DNA from: Mauremys mutica
Lineage: Eukaryota; Chordata; Testudines; Geoemydidae
Length of the DNA stretch: 64,000 bases
Assembly: GCF_020497125.1 (NCBI RefSeq)
Contig: NC_059082.1
Coordinates: forward strand, 49,622,524 to 49,686,523
Direction: 5' to 3'
Shown here: in pieces, positions 13,001-25,000 of the stretch
Position numbering within the stretch: the first letter of the stretch is position 1
Layout of the letters: every line of letters begins with the position of its first letter
Notes under the pieces: generated by a model
Told to the model about the DNA's origin: nothing
What the model saw: the letters and a program-made list of their open reading frames with translations, nothing else
The model's database searches: none
Made by a program: the position numbers and the translations under genes

Positions 13001-16000
13001 GAGAAACCAGAGACTCGCCATCGTTCAGGACTGCCCACAGCCATGTGTCAGTGAGCATGCATTAGCAGGTATGTACTGTGAGCCATGACATTCATCCCTG
13101 AAATGCAGCCTGAGCTTCACCTTCCTTTGGGGAGGCATCTGAACAGTAGCTAGCAGCTCCTCATAACAGTCTCCTAGCTGGTGAAAGAGCAAGAGGGAAG
13201 AGCACAGGGCCCTGGTTTAAATCTCGGCTACAGGGGATAGCACTAGGTCATGGTTCAATTATAGCTCACAGGCAGCAATGGACTGGGTTTAGAGCAGAAT
13301 GTAAAGCTAACGGCAGGGATGATAGTGTGGGAGAGGCAGGTAGTAAAGGTGGGATTTTGGGGTCTGGATTTCAGAAATGATCTTGGCTGGCCTAGCTAAG
13401 CCACTCAGGACTTCAGCTGCTCTGCATGCCCACCTGGAGATGTTGGGATTGGTCCGTATTTTCACATGGCAAAGGATGTTGGGTAACTGTTCAGGCACCA
13501 GCACTCGGATCTGGTCTACTGCACTGCAGAGCTTCAGATAGGCCAGGTAGAGGCCTGGGGCGAGGGCTTGGCTGCTTCTCTGGTGGTAAGCCAGCTTGTC
13601 CTGAGGAGGAAGAAGAGGTCAACATAAAGCATTCCACATGGCAGGACTCTCCCTCATCCTCTCTACCTCTATATACAATCGGCAGATGGACAATGGCAGG
13701 ACTGGGGCTGTCAGGGATGGCTCTGAGGAAACTTGCCCTTTTGGAGTCCTAGGCAGAAAGAGGTGAACAGACCTGGATAAAATAAGAACCAAACCAGGCC
13801 TCAGCCTCAGACTGAACCGCATGTGGAGTCTGAATGAGTTCTGTTCAGTCATTTCATCTGCACTTCCAGTCTCCAGCCAGGACCAGCACACCAACAGCAG
13901 AGAACTGGAAGGACTGGCAACCACACAAAAGAGCCTGTTGTCAGATTGTCAGCCCCATGTTGCAATCCCCTGAGATTCAAGAGCCTCGCAACCAAACTTT
14001 TTGTGATTTGCCCGCTGCTAATCCTAGCTGGCACTGACAATGGCTTTGTGTCAGCAGCCTCAAGAGCCCCTGTAAAGGTGCTTGAGGAGATCTTGTTGGA
14101 AAGAGAAAGGAGAGAGGCTGCAGTACAAGAATCAGAGGGTGCAAAGACAAAGGCCAGGCCAGGCCATCAGGGAAGGGGAAATTCTTTGCAGAGGTTTGCT
14201 AACAGGCTGAGGCAAGAAACAGCCCAGGGAAGCAAAAAGAGCAACTGGAATTAAAAAAGGTAAACAAATATACGGAGAACTAAATACCACATTGAGGGGA
14301 CTTGCAACAGACTGCTCAGGAGAGACAGACCCCAGATCGGCTCCTGAGCTTTATTCTCCTAAAACTTCCCATGATCCCTCTCCCCCCTCCAAGCCCTCCT
14401 TTGGCATGAGAATGGGCACCTGCATTGTCATCAGCAGCATATCCAGAGAGGTGGGCTCTTCTGGAGAGGAGATGGACTTGCGGCTTGTCTGCAGCTTGGA
14501 GAGGGGGACCCAGCGGACGCTCTCAAAAGTCTGGTTGGTTTTCACCTCCTTCAGTGTCACTATCAAGATGTTGCCCTGCTTGTCTTTGATTGGCTCAAAG
14601 AAGACCTGTCCCAAGTCCTGGATTCCTAGCAGCCCCTTCATAGACAGAGACATAGATAGGAGACTCATTATGGGGCAGCACTGACTGACCTGGCTCTGCA
14701 GGAAGTTAGCCATGCCATATCCTGAAAGGAGGCTGTTTCTGTGTCTGGGGAGGGGGCTGGAGTGGTGGGTTATGAAGGGCATGGGCATCCTTTTGTCTAT
14801 CCAGTCTTGGCCAGGGGCATGCATGGAGGACCTTTTCATATACCAACCTACACCCCTCAGCTGCAGCATTTAGCCTCGCGGACTCTAAGAGGATAAAGAA
14901 AGTGATAGTGGTCAAGGGTGCTGGTAAGAGTGGCGGGCTAAAACCTGAGGTTATCATTAGGGCCCTTCCAAATTCATGGTCCATTTTGGTCAATTTCATG
15001 GTCATAGGCTTTTAAAAATAATAATTTTCATGATTTCAGCTATTTAAGTCTGAAATTTCACGGTGTTGTAATTTTAGAGGTCCTGACCCAAAAAGGAGTT
15101 TTGGGAGGGTGGGGGTCGCAAGATTATTGTAGGATGGGTTGCAGTACTGCTACCCCTTACTTCTGCACTGCTGCTGGCGATGGCACTGCTTTCAGAGCTG
15201 GGCAGCTGGAGAGCAGTGTCTGCAGGCCAGGAATCCAGCTCTGAATACAGAGCCGCCACCAGCAGCAGCACAGAAGTAAGGATGGCAGGGTACTGTATTG
15301 CCACACTTACTTCTGTTCTGCTGCCTGCAGAGCTAGACCCTCAGTCAGCAGCCGCCACTGTCCGGCCACCCAGCTCTGAAGGCAGCAGTGCAGAAGTAAG
15401 GGTGGCAATACCATACCATGCCATCCTTACTTCTGCGCTGCTGCTGGCGGCAGTTCTGCCTTCTGAGCTGGGCTCCCGGCCTGCAGCCGCTCGCCGGCCA
15501 CCCACCTCTGAAGGCAGCACAGAAGTAAGAGTGGCAATACCACAACTCCCCTAAAATAACCTTATGACACCCCTGCAACTCCCTTTTGGGTCAGGACCCC
15601 CAATTTGAGAAATGCTGGTCTCCCCGATGAAATCTGTATAGTATAGAGTAAAAGCATACAAAAGACTAGATTTCACCAGCGGAGACCAGATTTTATGGCC
15701 CGTGATGCGTTTTTCATGGCTGTGAATTTGGTAGGACCCTAGTCCAACTTGGATCTCCCAAAAGGTGACACACTATCACACACTAGATCCTTGTGTTCCG
15801 CTAAGTAGGGTAGGGAGTGACTGGGTGTGTCTCATGACATCACTTCCATGTAATACTGCAGTAGGATTCCCAGGTCGGAATGTCCCCCTGCTGACATTAC
15901 TGGATTGGTACAGAGAGTCTGTCTCAATAAGAGATGCCTCACACAGCAGGGCTGTTGGGCCCACTGCTTCTTTCTCATGCACCTCCTTTCACCTGCATTT

Positions 16001-19000
16001 GTGAGATGGCCAGCAGCATCTTGAAGCGCGTCTGCAGGACGCAGGAGCAGGATGACTGGGAGACGGTGAGACACTGACGCAGCCACAAGATCTCATCCCA
16101 CATGCAGGCAACCTGCAGTGTACGGAGCAGAACCATCAACAACACGCCCCCACCTAGGATTTTTACACCACGCCCGTCACCCAGGAGACCTGTTCAACCC
16201 CCAGTAACGTCGGCACAGCTCAGAGATGAGGGATAGCTGCACAGTACAAGAGCAAAAATAAAACACTGGATTTGTGTAGGTCCTACATAAATGTTGTTTG
16301 TGCATTTTAACATCTTTGCAATCGAGGCCTTTTAAAACCTACATCTGGGACATCCTAGAGGGTGCTCCTCAACAGATTAGAACCATTTTAAGATATGGGA
16401 GATCAAATGCTGGGCTTGAACTACTTGGCAGAATCCCTTTCCACCACTTCAGTGCTGCCTCTGGAACAAGCTGCACTACAGTGGTATCTACATGCCTGGT
16501 TCTACATGATCCTACGGAAGTGACAACGCTGGTCCTTCAACGCTGCTACTGCAGCAAAAGGCAGCAGTGACACAGACAAACACAAGGCTGCTGACAAAGA
16601 GGCAGAATATCCCTTCAGAGAAAGGTGGTACAAATCCGCAGCTGTGGAGATGGGTGGCACACAATAGGCACACACAAGGCGGGGGGTCTATGCAGCCACT
16701 GCAAGCAGATATGTTATGTTTCTTCTCCATTAAAAGCTTTAGGCATGCCGTCAGTGCATGGGCTGTGTGGAAGCATCTTCCAAGAGATTTCTCATTAGTA
16801 CAGAAAGTGAGACGAGCTACAGTCCTGGAAATTGCATGTGCCACTGAGCTCCATCGCCCCAATTGGTGCCAGTGGCTGCCAATTGGAGGTTGGCACTAGT
16901 GTATAGCTTGATTCACACTGGCTCTACCAGCGTCTCACTGCAATGAGCTCTCCATGGCATTCTTATAGCCATGCTGTGTAGAGTACATGAGGGTAGCATC
17001 ACAGAGAAATGCCCAGAGGCAACATCAGGAAGCCCAGGAGCTGCCAGATGTGCAGTGGTCTGAATCCTTGGTGTAAGTCACAGAAGTAGCACTCACTAAT
17101 TTCATCCGCCTAGGCTGCCACTGAGATGGTGCAACTGTTCTCAGCCCAGCTAAACCTCAGCCCTCAGGACAAACCCAGATCCAGTTAGCTGAGGGTGAAA
17201 GAACTGCAGTAGTAAATCATTATGGGGCTACTACATCTACTCAGCAATAGAAATGGAACAAGGCTGGCTTCAGACACTGGCGGGTAAAATCTGAGTCTTT
17301 CCTTGATCTTGTTAAAAGAATCCCACAGCAAAGCACTTACCTGGATGGTGCACTGCCCTGAGCCCTAATTTCACCAGTGCCTGTATGGTGGCAGTGTAGG
17401 AAAGATGGTCTGCAATCACAGTGCTAAGGCCATAGCATGCAGGACAGAGTAGCCACATGTGTTACCTTGGTGAACCAGAGGAAGTCCTGCATGAGTAGGC
17501 AGGAGTAGGTGTCATCTATCTCCACCACAGGGATCTGATCCTCGTGTGTCACCAGGATGTTGTCATCTTTGTAGAAGATGGAGGTGAGATACAGGCCCCT
17601 GTGGGGAGAAAGGAGACAGATTTTGGGGGAAAGCCCGTTATCACTACGGGGTAGGTTATTTTCCAAAGGTGTCTTTTTCCCAGAGTTCACAGGGGAGCCC
17701 AGAAGCAGGGATTACGAGATGCAGGAAAGCAGGGAAGGTGTGTGTAACAGCAAGGGGAGAGATTTCCTAAATGACTGTTTTCTGCAGTCCCTCAGAGCTC
17801 CACTGTCCCCGGTGCTCAGGGCAAGCCAGCAGCCAGCTCCCCTTGCTGACTAGCTCATCCCTGAGGATGAGCCCATCTCCTCCAAGAGCAGAAACAGCTT
17901 TTTCTATCGAAGCCCAGGTTTTCATTAAGTATTTCTGCTGTTTTTATCATATGCAGGAAGCCAAGTCCAGGCCGCTTTACACCATGACAGTGTGGTATTT
18001 GTCTACAATGGGAGACATGCTCCCAGACATTAGAACGTAAGAGTGGCCATACTAGGTCAGACCAATAGTCCATCTAGCCCAGCACTGCGTCGTCTGACAG
18101 TGGCCAGTGCCAGATGCTTCCAGCTCAAGTGAACAGAACCGGGTAATTTATTGAGTGATCCATTTGCTGTCGTTCAGTCCCAGCTTCTGGCATGCAGAGG
18201 TTTAGGGACACCCTGAGGATAGAGTTGCCCCTGCCCTTTCACCAGCACTTACCTTTTCAGAGTCTTTAAGAACTTGCTGCTAGGGTGAAAAAGGTGCTTC
18301 AGGCTTTTGGAGACCGAGTGCTTCCTGCTCTGGGGCTGGTTCTTGCAGGACTCTGGAGAACAAGGCAGCATAGAGAACAGTAAATCAGGCTGTGGGGGTG
18401 CTATTTGTACAGTGCCCACCACCACAGCATGCTGACCCTGGAAACGCTTAGTGCCAGTGAATGGTGCTGGGGTGACAGTTCTGTCTTTAATCAGAGACCA
18501 GGTATGGTGCATGGGTGGTGCAAGCTTCTCCACATGGCCCCAGGGTTGGGTTTGACCCAGTGACCTGTAGGTGAAAGGGCTCTATAGCCTGATATCAGCC
18601 CCACTTCTCTGCTAACTTGCTACAAGCTTGTGAGACTTCTGCAGTTTCAGAACTCGGAGCAGAAATGCAGAGGTACAGTGAGAAAGGCTGTTCTGGAAGC
18701 CAGCAATACCAGTGATCTCAAAAGAGTCTCTGTGACACACCAGGACTGGGGTGCAGATCTCAGTCAGCCCAGAGCCTCTGGATGTTCCTCACCATGAAAG
18801 AGAACCTGGCTGAAATCTCCTCCCTCATGCTTTCACTAGCTGCCTCCTTCACGTCTTTTCAGACAGGACACTCGCAATGGCTTCGTCTTCCTCTTTCCTC
18901 TGACCCTGCTGATACCAGCAGTGTACCAGTGGTTCCCAGTAGCTCCCTCTGCTAAGCAGCAATGCAAGTAGAGGGGGGCAGGCCCACCCCAAAGTCATCT

Positions 19001-22000
19001 AACATCTTCTGAATGGGCACCACTCCACCAAGAACAGCACTGTCATGTGCAAAGGAACATGCTGTAGGGAGGGAGAAGTTGTATTGATTCTAGTGTTAAA
19101 ACTTAGCTACCAGAACTACCCCTCTTGTGCCTGTCTAGTCTGACTTCATCCCTAGGAGCAACTCCTCCTAGGTAGTAGGGGTTGGCTCACGTGCTACCCT
19201 AACCTGTGCTGTAGAAACCGTAAGCTTTGCATCAGCCTGCAAACCCAGACTCACCATGGCAGACACAATGCTGGTGCACAGTCTTCACCTGGCTGAGAAG
19301 GTGATCTAAGGCTTCGGCTTGTCCCCTTCGCCTTGGTGCTCTCCCATCATATTCCCGCCAGTCTATGGGGAAGGAGGGTGACTATTACCCCAGTGTATGT
19401 TCGACCAGTGCTGAAGCTGCCTCAGGCTGATGGAGCCTCAGCTACCCCCTTCCAGCTTCACAGCTAATGTTCAGGAACAGCTGTTTCCTTCTATTTTCTA
19501 TCCCACCCTCTAATGCCAGGTCTCCATTAAGTCACAACATGCTACATGGCCGCCTCATCTGCCCACTCCATAGGCAGGAGAAAACTACTGTAGTCATGTC
19601 ATGGGGTAGGGGTCTACGGAGCCTGTGAGAAAGCCTTCTTTGTCTTCTTTTCTCTTGCCCATGGGCCTCTCATGGCTACGCTTTCCCGAGATGGGTGGCA
19701 TGAAGTGAGCAACCCTTGGAGCTCAGTTAGTGATGCTAGCTGGGAGGCATAGCTGCCTAGAGAAAAACAGAAATCACCAGGGTGGCTCACTGGGCAGGAG
19801 AAACTACATGCCTTGCATGGAATATTGGGCCAGATCCCCAGAGGATGCAAACGGATGCAGTTCTCTTCACTGGATCCGTGCACACTGACACCTGTGGAGG
19901 ATCAGGACCGATATTTTTTAAAGCTACAGAGTACAGAAGAGGGGAGCCAAGATTCAGTGGAACAATAACACAGATGTTCCTTTCTCTTATGAATAGATGG
20001 GACAGGCAGATGTTGGAGCTGGGGAGCCCATTTTGTGACGGCCATGCAAAACCTGCACTGTACCGTGGCAGCAAGTAGGCTTTGGAGACTGATCTTGGGT
20101 CATTCTTCAGAGACAGCACAGATCTCTCTTTCGCTCCCCATCTCACCCTGTCTCTCTCTCTCTCTCTCTCTCTGGGTCAGTTTGGGTTTTGGAGAGACAC
20201 TGGCCATAGTTAGCACCCCCGTGCCACCCGCCCATCCAACAGTAACTGCGAGTGGTTGAACTAACAACTGTGGCAGCAGGAGAAGATGACAAATCAAGGT
20301 AAAGAACAAGGTTGTGTCTGTTGCTGCTCTTGACTGTTGTTTAAAAATCTTTCCAGTGTCTTCCTCCAGGACTTCCCTGGAGCTGAAGCTTCCTGAGACC
20401 AGTCAGTGCTGATAGCACCTAGACAAATAAATAAATAATCCCTCTGGCCAGCACCCGCTGGTTACAAGGTGGCAGAGCTGCTGCACAAGGGGGAACCAGG
20501 GCTGACCGTTAGCTGTATGTTAAATTGGTTTAAATCCCCCTGCCTGGCACACTGCTGTTTTCCATGGAAAGTTCAGCTCTGTTAACTTTGGCTGGGACTT
20601 GGCACTATTTTTAGGAGCTTTAAAAACACCCAGGGAGGTGCCTGGCTATATTACACTGGGAACGAGAGGGATTTGTATACAGGGGAGTAATATTAAAGAA
20701 GATAAAAATAAACGAATAGTCTGTTTAACTTCAACTGGATTTATACATACCTGCTATATCGATATGCACACATATAATGCAAACACACGCACACACACAC
20801 ATGCGCACAACCTGATTCCCATTATGCTAAGGCAGCTTTATACTGCTCCTGCGCTGTAAAGAGGCTTTAAAGTGAGTCTAAATGTAATTTAGACTCACTG
20901 CCAGAACAGCCATTTCAGTGTAAATGGTAATCAGATGCACTATCTATACACATTACTGTACATGTATACACCCATTATTATACACACATAGCAGAATGTA
21001 GATCCATTTATTTATACATATGTTCTATATACTGAGCTACATCTAGATTTATATATAGATCAACATATATTTATACACACATTATACATCTACATCCAAA
21101 TCTCTCTATATTATTATACACACAGATCTACAGCTGGATCTAGTTCTCTACATTATTTCCATATACAGCATTACACATACATCTCAAGATCTAGACGTAG
21201 ATAGATATCTAGAGTCTACTTCTGATTCACCATAAAGCTGCTTTGCACTGCTTAAAAAGTGTAAAGGGGCCTTAAAGTGAGTAGAAGTCATTTGCTCCCA
21301 CTTTCAGGTCCTTTTTGCCTGCCAGAGTGGTGCCAAGTGGCCTTGCTATAAATGGGAGTCAGGCCTGTAAAATCCACAACCACCCTCAGAAGTCTAATCC
21401 AGTGCACACAAGGCAGGCAGCAGCCCCCAGATGCACAGTCCCCCATGCTCGTACTTACTGGAGGGGATAGCAAAAGGTGGCACTGAGGCTTGCGGGGGTC
21501 CCCAGCCCTTCATGTTGTAGGCCGACACCTGGACATAGTAGGCCGTGCCCTGCAGGGGATGGGGAAATAAGCAGCAGTAAATATGACTGGAAAGTCTCAC
21601 AGACACAAAGCATCCCACTGCTCCCAGCACTTGTAAAGGAGGAGGGTTCCTTCCCTTGGAGCATCTTCATGGCATTATCCACCCCCTGCTCCTGCTACAC
21701 AGAGGAGAGTGCCGCAAGCTGGGAGGTGAGGGGCCAAATAAACAACATAGCCCGCAATCATCCGTGCTCATGCAGAAGCAGCTGCAGAATGGACAGCTAC
21801 GGCTCATGCCATGAGTTTGTGGATTAAGAACTTTTGGGTTTTTTGGGAGATGGATGGACGGACCAAAGCTTTCAGTGCTCATGAAACAGACGATGGTGGC
21901 TCTGGTTAGAGTGGGGCACAGTGGGCCAGATTTTAGGCACCTTGTGGGATTTTCCAAAGCCCCTAAACCCCTTTGGCCCACTGTGTTAATGCCCTTCCAC

Positions 22001-25000
22001 TCTGACCTGCAACATCCCATTGGTATTGCAGCTCCATCACTGGCCATCCACCCTGACTCACAGCACTGCCTCCCTTTCTAGTCCTACACTGCCCTGCAGC
22101 TCTGTTGAAGACTTTCCCATCACTACCTACAATACTCCTTCCTTCCTCCTGTCCCAGGCCCACACACAGCTCTGACAATGTGTTAGATCCTGACCCGGCT
22201 CTTTAGTCCTGCACCTCTCACACAGCTCATTCAATCCCACTCAATCTTTCCCTGCAGCACCCCCTATCCCAACCCAGAGCCCTAGTCCCCTCAGTATTTA
22301 TCATTTCATGGGGTCTAAGGGTTATATGGAAGATGCCACTCATAAATAAGGGTAAACTGGTGGATCCCATCCTGCCTGTGAACAGGGATAAGCCATTCCC
22401 TCTGAGGGGGGGGGGGGAGTTGGGGAGAGATGGGTCACTTCCCCAAACTGCTAGCAGCATGACAAAGAGCAGGAGTCCTGCATGGCACTAGGGCTGAGGG
22501 GCTCATTGATCTGGAGTGCTGTCCCCAGGATCTGCAGCAAATGTGGCTGCATGGCTGCCCAGAGGAAAATCAGAACCAGCATGCCTCCTGGTTGCCCCCT
22601 TCCTGGACAGTGTTGCTCACTGTCTCCACTCCCAACAGTCCTCTAGCTGCAATGGAAGTGGCAGCAGATTTGCACTGCCATGACCTCTTCCCCCAGTGAC
22701 CTTTCCACCCCCAGGGGCCTGTGCCTTACACTGGTATAGACCCTGCACTGAACCTAGCGCTGGGCTCTCAGTCCAGAACCATTCCCCAGCACTAACAATG
22801 ACTCCTTCACTCGCCTCTTCCATTAACCCTGTGCCCTGCACCTAGTAGTGTCAGGTAGGGAAGATCACTGCATACATATGTGTTCAAATATGCATAATGG
22901 CGTATGGCTGTGCTGTTCTGTCTCTTGGCTTTTTAAGGTTCCTTCTCCTTTGTCTTGTCTCTTGGAGAAAAGCACCACGGGTATTTGTGCAAAAGAGCAA
23001 ACGCTCAGTACTTTATTTGTGGGTACAACTGGCAGCCATGTTTTTGGGGAGCCAGAGAGGCAAGTATCCACATGTGAACTCATAATTCAAAATTGCGGGT
23101 GGAAGACGCACCTCGCCTCTCTTTGGAAATTTTGCCCCAAACTGACTAAATATGGCACCTGTAATACAGAGCCCCGGGAGAATGCACTCACCACATGGCT
23201 GCTTGGAGCTGCAGGGGGCTCTGTGGCTCCCAACGTGGTGCCATGCCCACAGGGCACAGTATGGGTAATCCCTGGAGAGGGCACATATGGGGTTTTGTGC
23301 AGGGACTCATTCAGGCTGAAATTCACCTCAGTCCAGAGGGCCACACAAAGGTGACTATCACTCTGAGTGGAGCCAGGTCCCTGCAGGGAGTAATCCTGGA
23401 GAGGGCGATGCCAGCTAAAGAACAGGCTGCGGCCTTGCTCAGCTTCCCTCAGATGACTCTAGTACTGCCCCCATCTGGGCAGAGCAGCTCTGCCTGGGGC
23501 CCGTCACTCCTCTTTACCCCTCACACAGCCTTGTTGCCATGACTCAGAGTGAAGGGATGTGGCGCCGCGCTCACTTACCGACATGAGCCCCTGGATGGTG
23601 AAGTGCAGGTTTCTTAGTTTGTCGATCACCACTTCCCCGAGGGGAGGGGAGAAGGTTGGGGAACAGCTCCACTCAACTGCAAACAAAGAGAGCCCCACGG
23701 CCTTGTCAGTCATTGGGAGGCGTTTGTGAACAAGGAGAGAGATGTAGCGCTTGGCAGGCGGACTGGGCTAGCTTACCAGGCTGCCATGGACGGTACAGCT
23801 GCTGTAGGGGGATTGACTATGAAATCAAAGAACTAGATATATCCAGGCCAGCTGCGTATGCTGCAGAGATGTCTGAGAAAAGGCACAGCGGAGTGAATGG
23901 GAGAAGGTATGATATGGATCGGAAACCAACTGCCTGGAGAGCCCCCAGGCATTCGGCACAATACAGGCGCTCCCGCGGGCTCAACTGTATTTCTGGACGT
24001 AGCAGAGACTGAGCATAGAGCGTTTGGGGAAAGAGATGGAGAGGCAGACAGACAGGCTAAATAGACAGACAGACAGACGAGCCCGGAGATAAAAAGAAAG
24101 ACACATGGACCAGACAAAGGCGAGAGAAAGGCATACAGGAAGAACAGATAAAGTAGATTAAACATCAGGATTTGGTGGTGCCTGGTAAAAGAAAACTCTT
24201 GTGAAAGCCAAAGATATTAGAGGACACACCAGATTGAAAAGGAGGGATCGGAAATCCCTCTGCAGGAGCAGGTGCTAGCGCCAAATGGGCCTTGTTCCTG
24301 TGGGATCCAGAGATCAACCCGAGGAAGAGAGAGGGTTGCAAAGTTCAGCTCCAGACCCAAACTTCTCCTCTGTCTGGGTGTGTACGAATCCTGGTTCAGC
24401 CCAGAGTAGGTTCGGGCCAGCTGCAAAGTTCAAATATACAGACAAACTTCCTGACGTTTCCAGGGTTATTGGACCAGGGTTTTGCTAGGGGCCCATCCTG
24501 AGTTGGAATTTGAGATTCCCTCGCACAGGCTTAATAATGTCATTACAAATGTTATTCCTATGGACATTCATGCCCATTAATGCCCAGTGTCCGGTATCAA
24601 TTAGTAGTGACTGGAAAGGGATCATTCAGTAATAACCAGGCTGCCGTGCAACTACCCTGTGGATTTTTATTCCTTATCAACAGTTGTGTCGAAAAAGGGG
24701 GGAGGGAGGCAAAAAAACCTTGCCTCAAGCCATAGCAGAGTTCACTGGTCCGCAGTGAAATCACACAGGCTCTGACATCACAGGAGCTCTTTCCAGCTAT
24801 AGTTCCCAGCACTTTAATACCACTATCACTGTACAGATGGGGAGGGGGAAACGACTCACCCCAGGTCACTGAAATTCACTGGCAGGGCTGGGAATAAAAC
24901 CCAGCTCTCCTGACTCCTAGTCTGGTGCCCTAACTATCAGACCATGCTGCCTTCTACCCCTGAGCACGGGAGCATTGGGCCTGCCCTGTTCTGGCATCCT

